Origin: Peptostreptococcaceae bacterium
GTDB lineage: Bacteria; Bacillota; Clostridia; Peptostreptococcales; Peptostreptococcaceae
Assembly: GCA_902363255.1 (NCBI GenBank)
Contig: CABIZO010000004.1
Coordinates: 186,001 to 250,000 of the forward strand
Reading direction: 5' to 3'
Length of the DNA: 64,000 bases
Positions 26,702-35,953 of this stretch are shown one piece after another (position 1 is the stretch's first letter; every line of letters begins with the position of its first letter). The notes under the pieces are model-generated. The model had not been told where the DNA came from. It ran no database searches and worked only from the letters and a program-made list of their open reading frames with translations. Position numbers and translations under genes: made by a program.

Positions 26702-27346
26702 TTAGCCTCCAAGAGTAACATCTTGTTTATCATACCATTTTAAAGCATCATAAAAATCGTGTTCTTCAAAATCTGGCCACAAATTATCAACAACATAAAA
26801 ATCAGCATATACAGACTGTACAGGTAAGAATCCGCTTAATCTTCGTCTTCCACCCCATCTAATAATTAAGTCTATTCGAGAAATATCTCGTGATTTAAGC
26901 CTTGGATCAATATGTTTTCCAAGTGGACAAAATGCTTTTGCGAAATTCAAATCCCAAGCCCATCCATAATGAATTAGGAAATTAACTTTAATTCCACCTT
27001 CTCCAAACTTAACTCTTTCTTTTGTAAAGGGCAAAAGTTCTGTTGGGAAAGTATGAGTGGAAGTATCGCCAATAACTAATATTTCGCAATCTTCTTTAGT
27101 TAAAAGCATAACTGATTCAACACATGCTTTTATAAAAGCATCTTTTTGAATAACTGGTCGTTTTGTATTTTCTACGGTATAACCATAGAACGTAACTTCT
27201 TTTATACCTTCTTTTTGACATAATTTAAAAACCTGTAGGCCAGGGTCTACTCCATGTTTGTATCCCTCTTCTTTGGATAAATTATTACTAACTGCCCAGC
27301 GTCTATTTCCGTCGGGAATTATTCCTATATGTTTTGGTAACCTCAT
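26702..27346 (-). CDS. Undecaprenyl-diphosphate-synthase-like cis-prenyltransferase (paralogue)
   Basis: 214 residues, about 35 shorter than housekeeping UppS. The diphosphate-binding IIPDGNRRWA with the catalytic Asp is intact, as are FYGYTVENTKR (for FYAFSTENWKR) and the C-terminal RWGGRRRLSGFLPVQSVYADFYVVDNLWPDF region. It should condense isopentenyl units in cis. The differences from UppS (VENTKR, RWGGRRR) and the shorter hydrophobic tunnel region suggest another chain length or starter. It has a canonical ribosome site (CGGAGG) and a 270-bp leader with strong predicted RNA structure, suggesting riboregulation. Confidence 0.88.
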   Translation of the reverse strand: MRLPKHIGIIPDGNRRWAVSNNLSKEEGYKHGVDPGLQVFKLCQKEGIKEVTFYGYTVENTKRPVIQKDAFIKACVESVMLLTKEDCEILVIGDTSTHTFPTELLPFTKERVKFGEGGIKVNFLIHYGWAWDLNFAKAFCPLGKHIDPRLKSRDISRIDLIIRWGGRRRLSGFLPVQSVYADFYVVDNLWPDFEEHDFYDALKWYDKQDVTLGG

Positions 27347-27411
27347 AATGCCTCCGTATCTATTAAAATTATTTACTTATTTTTCCCCAAATAATAATAA
27401 ATACACCTAAG

Positions 27412-27553
27412 CACAGAAAAATCCTCATTAGAATGAGGATTCATCTGTGTATATATGTTTTAACTGATTCTCCATGAGTCACCACACCGTTTATTATATA
27501 AAACGGAGAAAACATATTCAATAGCAGCTTATCTTCCCGATCAATTAAGATAA
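27412..27553 (-). promoter_or_regulatory. Structured leader with terminator-like hairpin before the cis-prenyltransferase gene
   Basis: On the minus strand, in order: hairpin TTATCTT/AAGATAA (27547-27553 with 27529-27535); a long stem AATATGTTTT-type (27509-27517 with 27453-27461) that encloses TTCTCC/GGAGAA (27505-27510 with 27468-27473) and the alternative CCGTTT/AAACGG; then a hairpin with outer CACAGA/TCTGTG (27412-27417, 27444-27449) and inner ATCCTCAT/ATGAGGAT followed by T5. The layout (structured domain, then a terminator-like hairpin, then the gene) is that of a riboswitch or attenuator. It does not match any riboswitch class I know. Confidence 0.6.
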
Positions 27554-27624
27554 ATTACTATTTAGTGTTCCTATATTTATATTTTATTGCGAATTAATAA
27601 AAATTACCACCTTTTTATTAAAAT

Positions 27625-28059
27625 TTATAAAAACTTGCGTAAATCTTTTGCGAAATTTTCTTCTACTTCAACTAAGTCATAACATAACCCTTTAACACTT
27701 TCCATTGCACTTTCATACTGGTTTAAATATCTGCAAATGGATTTAATTCCCATATTACAACCTTCTGTCATCAAGTCAGCTATGACTTTATCATGTTCAC
27801 CTTTAATAAGCTTCATGTTAATTTTCATCCATGACATAGCTTTCGCCAAAGGATTAGGATCTTTTTCTTCATCTTTAAATTTTTTCAACTCTTCTTGTAT
27901 TTTTTCTTCTAATTTTTCATGATCTTTTAAATATTTTTCTAAAATAGAAAAGAGCTTTTTATCTTCAACCTTTTTAATAACTCCTTCTATGCCATCAATA
28001 CCCATCTTAGCTCCAGCATCACATTCTTTTAATAGTTTGATAGTATCTTCATTTATCAT
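27625..28059 (-). CDS. Ferritin-like four-helix protein of unknown function
   Basis: 144 residues from the ATG at 28059, which has AAGGAGTGATT in front (a GTG three codons earlier lies inside the ribosome site). All-helical: LLKECDAGAKMGIDGIEGVIKKVED, a charged helix EKLEEKIQEELKKFKDEEKDPNP, then KINMKLIKGEHDKVIADLMTEGCNMGIKS. This pattern is common in clostridial ferritin-like or DUF2383-like proteins. Too few carboxylate/histidine metal ligands can be placed to claim iron binding. Function unknown. Confidence 0.75.
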   Translation of the reverse strand: MINEDTIKLLKECDAGAKMGIDGIEGVIKKVEDKKLFSILEKYLKDHEKLEEKIQEELKKFKDEEKDPNPLAKAMSWMKINMKLIKGEHDKVIADLMTEGCNMGIKSICRYLNQYESAMESVKGLCYDLVEVEENFAKDLRKFL

Positions 28060-28225
28060 TATAATCACTCCTTCTTAATTCTATTTTTATTATTCCTATA
28101 AATTTTTTTTATAACCATATATTATTGATATATCAACATATTTAATAAGCTTCTTTTTCTTTAGTCATTGAAGTAGTTTTGTAAGAGTAATATAATAAAA
28201 TTTATAATACTTAGAGGCAGGTGAG

Positions 28226-31200
28226 ATGATGGACTTTAAAATAGTAAATGATATATTAATTAATAATACTGATAAATTAAGATTAAATAGAGGTCAAGAG
28301 TATTATAAAGATGGATATGTACAAGAAATTAAATACAACAATGAAGATAAAATTTTAAATATAGATGGAAAAGTAGCATCCGCTAGTTTTAACACTGTAT
28401 ATTATCCCACTATTACAATAGATTTAAATAATAAAGAAATAATAAATACAATTTGTACTTGTGAAGATTATAAAAAAAGAATCTCCTACGGAGAAAATGC
28501 AATATGCAAACATAATGTAGCATCAACTTTATATGTAATTAATTTATTAAAATCAGATGTTATTAGTAATTTAAAACAAACAACTATTGTATTAAAAAAT
28601 GATAATAAAATAAAGAGAAATAAAAATTATATAAATAAGGAATTATTAGATTATTTTAAAAGTAAAGAAAGAGAAAAAGTTAAATTAGACGTAAGAGTAG
28701 AATATATAGGTGAGCATACTTTAGCTTGCGATTTTAAAATTGGTGTAGATAAAATGTATGTTATGAAAGATTTAAAAGAGTTTGCATACAGTCGACTAGA
28801 ATCAAAAGATTTAATCTATGGTGTTGATTTTTTGTATAATCCTGTAAATAATTATTTTGAATATGAAGATGAAAAAATTATTCAAATGATTGAAGAATAT
28901 GGAATGGATTTACCATATAATTCACCAACAAGAAATTTAAAATTCTTAACAGCTAAAGGTTCTAGTGTTAGGAGACTTTTTGAAGCCCTTTCTTATAAAA
29001 ATTTTGATTTCAAATTCAGAAATATGTATTATAATCCAAGTGTAATTGAAAGTAATATCCCTATAGATATAAGGCTGGAAATGAATAATAATGAAGCTAT
29101 ATTAAAATGTGAAAATAATCTTCCTATTCCAATATCATTAAAAGGTGATGTTGTGTTTTATGGTGGAAATATATATTTGTTAGATAGCGAAAATGGAATA
29201 TATTATAAAAAGCTTTATTCAGTTTTAAGTGAATTTAAAGAAGTAAGCTTCCCACTAGATAATGTTAGTCAAGTTTTAACAGACATGATACCTAAAATAG
29301 AAAAGATTTGTCATTCAGTAAAAGTGGACGAAAAAATAAAAGAGAATATATGTAAAGACTTAAAAGTAAAATACTTCTTTGATTTAGAAGATAGTAATGT
29401 TTCTTGTAGAGTCTCTTTTTGTTACAACGAAGACAATAAAAAGAAGTTTATAATAAGAGATTTAGAAAAAGAAAATGAAGCAACTTATAGATTATATGCT
29501 AATTACTTTGAAAAAGATAAAGACAAATATATTTTTAAAGGAAATGATGATCAATTATATGATTTTTTAAATATTGAAATTAATAGACTTAAAAATATTG
29601 GAGAAGTTTACTATTCTGACAAACTTAAAGAAAAAAAGATCTACAATTCCTCAGCTCTTAGAGTAGGTATTGGAGAAGAGATTAATCATTATTTAGATTT
29701 TACTTTTGAAATAGATGGTGTAGATTCTTTAGAATACAAAAACATTATTAAAGCATTTAAAAGTCATAAAAGATTTTATAAATTAGGTGATGGAAACTTT
29801 ATAAATTTAGAAAATAATGAAACTAAAGAGATGTTTAAACTTATGGAAAGTTTAGGCTTTACTGATAATATGAAAAATATGAAGATACACTCAAGTAAAG
29901 CTTTGTTTATTAATAATTTATTAACAGAGAAAAAACTTCCTTACATTTCTGGAATAGAGAACACAGAAGAGATAATTGATAGATTTAGAAATATAAAAAA
30001 TAAAAAAGTTGAAATTCCAAAAGAGCTAAATGCAACCCTACGGGATTATCAAGTTGACTCTCTTAACTGGTTTGAAACTTTAGACTATTTAGGTTTTGGT
30101 GGAATATTAGCAGATGAAATGGGGCTAGGTAAAACAATACAAACTATTAGCTTCATTCTAAGCAAAAAAAATAAAAAAACTTTAATTGTAACACCAACCT
30201 CACTTATTCATAACTGGAAAAGCGAGTTTGAGAAGTTTGCTCCATCTTTATCAGTGGGAATTAGTCATGGATTAAAAAAAGAAAGACTTAATGTAATAAA
30301 AAATATTGATAACTATGATGTTATATTAACAACTTACGGCTCTCTTAGAAATGATTTAGAAGAGTACGAAAAGCTTCAGTTTGATTATTGTATTATAGAT
30401 GAAGCTCAAAATATAAAAAATCCATTAGCTTCTTCTACAGATGCAGTAAAAGCAATAAAAGCAAATAATAAATTTGCATTAACAGGAACTCCTATTGAAA
30501 ATAATTTATTAGAATTATGGTCTATTTTTGATTTTATCATGCCAGGATATTTATATAGTTTAACTAAATTTAATGCCATATTTGTAAAAGATGTGGAGCA
30601 AGTAGAAAATCTTAAGAGAATGATAAAACCATTTATACTTAGAAGAACAAAATCACAAGTTATTAAAGAGCTTCCGCCTAAAATAGAAAAAGAGTTTTAT
30701 GTGGAAATGGGTAAAACACAAAAAAATACCTACGGCATTTACGTTGAAGAAATAAAAAGAAGATTACTAGAAAAAAAAGATATAAAAAATAAAATTACTA
30801 TATTCTCTTATCTTACAAAACTTAGACAATTATGTTTAGATCCAAGCATTATTGTAGAAGGATATAAAGGTAAAAGTGCAAAAACTGATACTTGTTTGGA
30901 AATAATAAAAGATTATATAGAGAAAGATAATAAAATATTAGTATTCTCTCAATTTACTTCTGTATTAAAGAATATCGGTAAAAGATTAAACAAAAATAAT
31001 ATTAATTTTTATTACTTGGATGGAAGTACCTCTGCAAAAGATAGAATGACTTTGGTAGATAGCTTCAACAATAATGAAGAGATAAAAGTATTCTTAATAT
31101 CACTTAAAGCTGGTGGAACTGGCCTAAACTTAACATCAGCAAATATAGTAATTCATTTTGACCCATGGTGGAATCCATCTGTTGAAAATCAAGCAAGTGA

Positions 31201-31396
31201 TAGAGCACATAGAATAGGGCAAAAACAAGTTGTAGAAGTTATAAAATTAATTGCTAAAGGAACAATAGAAGAAAAAATTGTTGAGCTACAACAAAAAAAA
31301 TCTGAATTAATTAATGATATGATTGATGGTAACTTGAACAATACAAATATACTAAGCAGCTTATCAGAAGATGAATTGATAGATTTAATAAAATAG
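28226..31396 (+). CDS. SWIM-domain SNF2-family helicase
   Basis: 1056 residues. The N-terminus has a SWIM zinc finger (Cys77-x-Cys79 ... Cys94-x-His96). A ~500-residue middle region of unknown fold follows. The SNF2 ATPase begins near residue 620: DEMGLGKTIQTI (Walker A, ~630), the Walker B box DEAQNIKN (~722), ALTGTPIENN, and in the second RecA lobe LDGSTSAKDR, SLKAGGTGLNL and DRAHRIGQ. Such bacterial SNF2 proteins translocate on double-stranded DNA; roles in repair or transcription recycling have been proposed for relatives. No methylase or nuclease partner adjoins it, so a restriction or defence role is not indicated here. Confidence 0.93.
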   Translation: MMDFKIVNDILINNTDKLRLNRGQEYYKDGYVQEIKYNNEDKILNIDGKVASASFNTVYYPTITIDLNNKEIINTICTCEDYKKRISYGENAICKHNVASTLYVINLLKSDVISNLKQTTIVLKNDNKIKRNKNYINKELLDYFKSKEREKVKLDVRVEYIGEHTLACDFKIGVDKMYVMKDLKEFAYSRLESKDLIYGVDFLYNPVNNYFEYEDEKIIQMIEEYGMDLPYNSPTRNLKFLTAKGSSVRRLFEALSYKNFDFKFRNMYYNPSVIESNIPIDIRLEMNNNEAILKCENNLPIPISLKGDVVFYGGNIYLLDSENGIYYKKLYSVLSEFKEVSFPLDNVSQVLTDMIPKIEKICHSVKVDEKIKENICKDLKVKYFFDLEDSNVSCRVSFCYNEDNKKKFIIRDLEKENEATYRLYANYFEKDKDKYIFKGNDDQLYDFLNIEINRLKNIGEVYYSDKLKEKKIYNSSALRVGIGEEINHYLDFTFEIDGVDSLEYKNIIKAFKSHKRFYKLGDGNFINLENNETKEMFKLMESLGFTDNMKNMKIHSSKALFINNLLTEKKLPYISGIENTEEIIDRFRNIKNKKVEIPKELNATLRDYQVDSLNWFETLDYLGFGGILADEMGLGKTIQTISFILSKKNKKTLIVTPTSLIHNWKSEFEKFAPSLSVGISHGLKKERLNVIKNIDNYDVILTTYGSLRNDLEEYEKLQFDYCIIDEAQNIKNPLASSTDAVKAIKANNKFALTGTPIENNLLELWSIFDFIMPGYLYSLTKFNAIFVKDVEQVENLKRMIKPFILRRTKSQVIKELPPKIEKEFYVEMGKTQKNTYGIYVEEIKRRLLEKKDIKNKITIFSYLTKLRQLCLDPSIIVEGYKGKSAKTDTCLEIIKDYIEKDNKILVFSQFTSVLKNIGKRLNKNNINFYYLDGSTSAKDRMTLVDSFNNNEEIKVFLISLKAGGTGLNLTSANIVIHFDPWWNPSVENQASDRAHRIGQKQVVEVIKLIAKGTIEEKIVELQQKKSELINDMIDGNLNNTNILSSLSEDELIDLIK

Positions 31397-31533
31397 TAGA
31401 AATTAGCTTCAATAATCCATTTTATTCAAAATTATAAGTAATTACATTGACAATAAAATCATTTAGTTATAATATGAAATAACAATTTTATTGAAATTAT
31501 AGTAAAAAATATTATTCTAAAAGGAAAAATAAA

Positions 31534-32271
31534 ATGAGAAATATAAAAATGATAGTACAATACGATGGAAGTAACTTTAAAGGTTTCCAAAGATTAAAAG
31601 ACAATGACAATACTATACAAGGAAAAATAGAAGACGTTCTTTGTAAACTTACAAACGAAAAAATTGAAATAATAGGTTCTGGAAGAACAGATATGGGTGT
31701 TCATGCCATGGGCCAAGTTATAAACTTTAAAACTAATTGTAGTGAATCTGTGGAAAAAATTCAAAAATATTTATACAAATATTTACCTGAATCAATAGTT
31801 ATAAAAAGCATAGAAGAAGTAGAAGATAGATTCCATTCTAGATATAATGCTAAATCTAAGGTATATTTATATAAAATAGATAATAACAAGTTCCATAATC
31901 CATTTTTTAGAAAATACTCAGCTCATATAACTAAAAAATTAAATTTGGATCTTATGAAAGAAGCTAGTGGCTACTTAATAGGAGAACATGATTTTTCTAG
32001 CTTCGCTTCGTCAAAATCAAAAAAGAAAAGCCATGTTAGAACTATTGAATCTATTGATATAGTTGAAAAAAATAATATGATTGAGATTTATGTTAAAGGT
32101 GATGGATTCTTATACAACATGGTAAGAATAATTGTTGGAACTTTAATAGATGTGGGGCTTGGTAAAATCAATCCTACGGATGTAAAAACAATTTTAGAAG
32201 CTAAAAATAGAACAGTTGCTTCAGAAACAGCTCCTTCAAAAGGTCTATATTTATTCAAAGTACAATATTAA
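31534..32271 (+). CDS. truA: tRNA pseudouridine(38-40) synthase TruA
   Basis: 245 residues, normal length. The catalytic Asp sits in GSGRTDMGVHAMGQV; MIVQYDGSNFKGFQ at the start and GDGFLYNMVRIIVGTLIDVG near the end are family signatures. It converts uridines 38-40 of the tRNA anticodon stem-loop to pseudouridine. Ribosome site AAAGGAAAA. The 17-bp gap to the next gene suggests co-transcription with the GNAT gene. Confidence 0.96.
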   Translation: MRNIKMIVQYDGSNFKGFQRLKDNDNTIQGKIEDVLCKLTNEKIEIIGSGRTDMGVHAMGQVINFKTNCSESVEKIQKYLYKYLPESIVIKSIEEVEDRFHSRYNAKSKVYLYKIDNNKFHNPFFRKYSAHITKKLNLDLMKEASGYLIGEHDFSSFASSKSKKKSHVRTIESIDIVEKNNMIEIYVKGDGFLYNMVRIIVGTLIDVGLGKINPTDVKTILEAKNRTVASETAPSKGLYLFKVQY

Positions 32272-32288
32272 TTTTATGGGGGATAAAC

Positions 32289-32717
32289 TTGAATAATTTA
32301 ACTTTAAAAAATGGGAATCAAGAAGACTCTAATTATATAATAAATAAATTAGTAGAATATAATTTAAGTGAAGTACCGCAAACACAAGAAGTTGCTTATG
32401 TTTGGATAAATAAAATCATAGAGAATGATAAAAAAGAAGTCGTAGGTGGAATTCTTGCCAAAATGTATTGCTGGAATGTAATTTACATCGATGCATTATG
32501 GATTGATAAAAGTTATAGAAAATGTGGAATTGGTGAAAAATTATTATTAGAAATAGAAAATATTGCAAAAGAAGAAAATTGTTATTTAATTCATTTAGAC
32601 ACATTTGATTTTCAAGCTAAAGATTTTTATCTTAAATATGGATACGAAATATTTGGTGTATTAGATGAATGTCCTAAAGACCACAAAAGATACTTTTTAA
32701 AAAAATATTTAGAATAG
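32289..32717 (+). CDS. GNAT family acetyltransferase
   Basis: 142 residues, TTG start behind GGGGGAT. The acetyl-CoA motif is SYRKCGIGEKLLLEIENIAKEENC, followed by HLDTFDFQAKDFYLKYGYEIFG, the usual GNAT ending where the tyrosine can serve as acid. Short single-domain protein; the substrate cannot be predicted. It is 17 bp after truA and probably translated from the same mRNA. Confidence 0.87.
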   Translation: MNNLTLKNGNQEDSNYIINKLVEYNLSEVPQTQEVAYVWINKIIENDKKEVVGGILAKMYCWNVIYIDALWIDKSYRKCGIGEKLLLEIENIAKEENCYLIHLDTFDFQAKDFYLKYGYEIFGVLDECPKDHKRYFLKKYLE

Positions 32718-32804
32718 TTGACAATAAATATATTTTCAACTATTATTTAAGCATATTAATTAAATATACAAAATTCAGTGAAAAAGAAAAGTAACTTAAT
32801 GTAA

Positions 32805-33073
32805 TATTAATAGAGAGTTAGGGATGGTGGAAGCCTAATAATGTAATTTAAGTGAATAGAGCTTTGGAGAAGATTATCTGAAATAATAGTATGATAATAG
32901 GTATCCTTGCCTTAAAAGGAAGAGTGAATAAGATTATAAATTAATTTTAATCAACGGATTTATCTGAAGTGGTAACGAGGATATGTCGTTGGTAATATGA
33001 GCAAAGTGAATCTTATTAATTAGAGTGGTAACGCGGTAAATTCGTCTCTTGGTTAATTCCAAGGGACTTTTTT
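32805..33073 (+). promoter_or_regulatory. T-box leader of argG
   Basis: A full T-box riboswitch: stem I start AGAGAGTTAGGG with the GGTGGAAGCC distal element (~32825-32834), the antiterminator T-box AGAGTGGTAACGCGG (33022-33036), and the terminator GTCTCTTGG/CCAAGGGAC with T7 (33043-33074). By comparison with known leaders the specifier just before GCTTTGGAG is likely AGA (32858-32860), an arginine codon, so uncharged tRNA-Arg would switch argG on; the specifier call is inference. A second, degenerate T-box-like copy GAAGTGGTAACGAGG lies at 32966-32980. Confidence 0.93.
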
Positions 33074-33115
33074 TATACAATAAAACAAGGGGAATAATAA
33101 AGGGGGACAATAACA

Positions 33116-34321
33116 ATGAAAGAAAAAGTAGTACTAGCATATTCAGGAGGATTAGACACATCTATAATAATACCATGGCTAAAGGAAAACTATGATATTG
33201 ATGTAATAGCTGTTTGTGCTAATGTTGGTCAAGATGATGATATGAATAAAATACATGACAAAGCTATAGCTAGTGGTGCAATAAAAGCATATTGTGAAGA
33301 TTTAAGAGAAGAATTTATTACAACAACTATTTATGCTGCTATAAAAGCAGAGACAAAATATGAAGGAAGATATTTACTTGGAACTGCTCTTGCAAGACCG
33401 ATAATAGCAAAAAAATTAGTTGAAATTGCTCAAGCAGAAGGAGCTAAATATATTTGTCATGGATGCACAGGAAAAGGTAATGACCAAGTTCGTTTTGAAG
33501 GAACAATCGCAGCCCTTGATCCATCTATAAAAGTAATAGCTCCATGGAGAATCTGGAATATAAAATCTAGAGAAGATGCTATAGACTATGCACAAGAACA
33601 TAATATACCAGTGGTGGCTACTAAAAAGAAAATTTATTCTGTTGATGATAACTTATTCCATGTATCAACAGAAGGTGGAGACATAGAATGTCTACAAAAT
33701 GAACATAACAAAGACATATACAAAAAAACTCAATCACCAGAAGATGCTTGTGATACTCCAGAATATGTTGAAATTTATTTTGAACAAGGTGTACCTAAAA
33801 AGGTTAACAATGAAGATTTATCACCAATTGAATTACTAGAAACTTTAGATAAACTAGGATGTAAACATGGTATAGGTATAGTAGAAATATTAGAAAATAG
33901 ATTAGTAGGAATGAAATCAAGAGGAATATATGAAACTCCAGGAGGAGAAATTTTATATGCTGCCCACAACTATTTAGAAAGTGCAACACTAGATAAGGAT
34001 TCACTTCATCTTAAACAAAGATTGTCACTTGAATATGCTGACTTAATTTATAATGGAAAATGGTATTCAAAAGCTTGTACTTCGATAACTGCATTTATGA
34101 ATGAAACTCAAGAAAATGTAACTGGTTCAGTAAAACTTAAATTATACAAAGGCAACATAAAACCTGCTGGTATATTTACTGAAAATGCATTATACGATGA
34201 AAGTATTTCTTCGTTTGGTGACAGTGAGCTATATGATCACAAAGATGCAGAAGGATTTATAAATTTATTTACACTTCCACTTAAAATTAATGCAATGAAA
34301 GATAAGAAAAATAGTAAATAA
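33116..34321 (+). CDS. argG: Argininosuccinate synthase
   Basis: 401 residues, normal length. The ATP-PPi signature VLAYSGGLDTSIIIPWL opens the protein; CHGCTGKGNDQVRFE and IYETPGGEILYAAH are also typical. It joins citrulline and aspartate to argininosuccinate using ATP. Strong ribosome site (AAAGGGGGAC). It is transcribed alone from the T-box leader and ended by a hairpin; argH, usually next to it, is not in this stretch. Confidence 0.97.
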   Translation: MKEKVVLAYSGGLDTSIIIPWLKENYDIDVIAVCANVGQDDDMNKIHDKAIASGAIKAYCEDLREEFITTTIYAAIKAETKYEGRYLLGTALARPIIAKKLVEIAQAEGAKYICHGCTGKGNDQVRFEGTIAALDPSIKVIAPWRIWNIKSREDAIDYAQEHNIPVVATKKKIYSVDDNLFHVSTEGGDIECLQNEHNKDIYKKTQSPEDACDTPEYVEIYFEQGVPKKVNNEDLSPIELLETLDKLGCKHGIGIVEILENRLVGMKSRGIYETPGGEILYAAHNYLESATLDKDSLHLKQRLSLEYADLIYNGKWYSKACTSITAFMNETQENVTGSVKLKLYKGNIKPAGIFTENALYDESISSFGDSELYDHKDAEGFINLFTLPLKINAMKDKKNSK

Positions 34322-34328
34322 TATAAAA

Positions 34329-34365
34329 AAAACTCTACTTATATTTAAAAGTAGAGTTTTTATTT
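34329..34365 (+). terminator. Terminator of argG
   Basis: AAAACTCTACTT (34329-34340) / AAGTAGAGTTTT (34349-34360); also usable by the convergent antiporter gene. Confidence 0.88.
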
Positions 34366-34378
34366 TAATAGAATTTAA

Positions 34379-35632
34379 TTATTCATTTGTATTAGACATA
34401 AGTCCAACAGTACCATTTGATACTTCATTTAATTCAGATTTATTTTTTTTGCTTTTATAAGTATATGACATCTTTAATAATATAGGCGACAAAATAGTTG
34501 TTGCTATAACTACTATTAAAATAGGAGCTAAAATAGTAGTATTAATTAAGCCTGCACTAAATCCTTTATTTGCAACAATTAAAGCAACCTCTCCTCTAGA
34601 TACCATGCCTATACCAACTTGTAAAGACTCTCTATTAGAGTATTTAAATAATTTACATCCTAAACCACAACCAACTATCTTTGATATTACAGCTACTACT
34701 GTAAGAACTATTGCAAATAGTAGTATAGTTAAACTCATTTTAGGAAGTACTAATTTTAACCCTATACTAGCAAAGAATATGGGAGACAAAAAAGCATAAG
34801 ATACTGTATCTAACTTATCTTCAATATAATATTTTTTACTTAGAGGCGATAATGTTAGACCAGCTATAAAAGCGCCAGTTATGTCTGCAACACCAAAATA
34901 TGTTTCTGATATGTATGACAAAAATAAACAAAAAGCAAACACAGCTATAACATAACGTCTCTTATGCTTTGCATCTTTATCAAGCCAATTTTTAAATATA
35001 ATATAAAAAATTCGACATGATATAACTGCAAATACAAAAAATAAAAGGATTTTTATTAAAACCTCAGCTATATTTACATTTGGACTTGAAAAACTAATAA
35101 CTATGGTTAATGCAATAATACCAAGTACATCATCAATAATTGCAGCACCTAATATAGTATTTCCAACTTTTGAATTTAATTTACCCATTTCCTTAAGTGT
35201 CTCTACAGTTATACTAACTGATGTTGCTGTAAGAATAGTTCCAATAAAAATATTTTGAAGAAATACGCTTGATTTAGCTTCAAATAACATTATCCCTTCA
35301 CGATTAAAAAACATGGCTACTAAAAAACCACCGATTAAAGGAACTATTATTCCTAAAATAGCAGTTACTAAAGATACTTTTCCAGATTGCTTCAGTTCAC
35401 TAATATCAGTTTCTAAACCAGCGAAAAACATTAATAAAATTACACCTATTTCTGCTAATTGCGTTATGAATTCTGTTTCATGAACTATATTTAAAACTGC
35501 TGGTCCTAAAATTAAACCAGCAAATAGTGCTCCAACTACTTGAGGCATCTGACACCTTCTAGATATCAATCCAAATAACTTAGTTGAAATTAAAATTAAA
35601 GCAATGTCTAAAATATAACCATAAGATTCCAT
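34379..35632 (-). CDS. Cation/proton antiporter, CPA2 (Kef-type) family
   Basis: 417 residues with about 12-13 membrane helices. QMPQVVGALFAGLILGPAVL, IGVILLMFFAGLETD and AAIIDDVLGIIALTI (two adjacent Asp in the ion-binding helix) are CPA2 signatures. These proteins exchange Na+ or K+ for protons. No TrkA-N/RCK regulatory domain follows the membrane part, so it is the short form. It is a single gene, convergent with argG. Confidence 0.92.
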   Translation of the reverse strand: MESYGYILDIALILISTKLFGLISRRCQMPQVVGALFAGLILGPAVLNIVHETEFITQLAEIGVILLMFFAGLETDISELKQSGKVSLVTAILGIIVPLIGGFLVAMFFNREGIMLFEAKSSVFLQNIFIGTILTATSVSITVETLKEMGKLNSKVGNTILGAAIIDDVLGIIALTIVISFSSPNVNIAEVLIKILLFFVFAVISCRIFYIIFKNWLDKDAKHKRRYVIAVFAFCLFLSYISETYFGVADITGAFIAGLTLSPLSKKYYIEDKLDTVSYAFLSPIFFASIGLKLVLPKMSLTILLFAIVLTVVAVISKIVGCGLGCKLFKYSNRESLQVGIGMVSRGEVALIVANKGFSAGLINTTILAPILIVVIATTILSPILLKMSYTYKSKKNKSELNEVSNGTVGLMSNTNE

Positions 35633-35953
35633 AAAATTTTCCCCTTTACAAAATAATTAAATATGAAAATAATTCTTGCTATCATCATATTAGTACACAA
35701 ACGAGGATATATCAATAATTAATAAATTTTTTAGCTAAAAAATGGTAATTATTTAAAAGCTAATCTATTTTATTAATTATAAACGCATACTAATATTTTT
35801 TATATAGATTATAAAAGTTTAAATTGAGCATATTATTAAAGGATTTTTTCTGTTATTTAGGTAATAATAATTTTAGAATTGTAATAAAAATATACATTAT
35901 TAATTGATAATGAAGTTTATATTAACATACTTAAACATAGTGGAGGTAGTTTT
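35633..35953. other. Divergent intergenic region
   Basis: 321 bp between the antiporter (minus) and the BMP lipoprotein gene (plus). It is AT-rich; no hairpin, riboswitch or operator stands out. It must contain both promoters. Confidence 0.4.
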
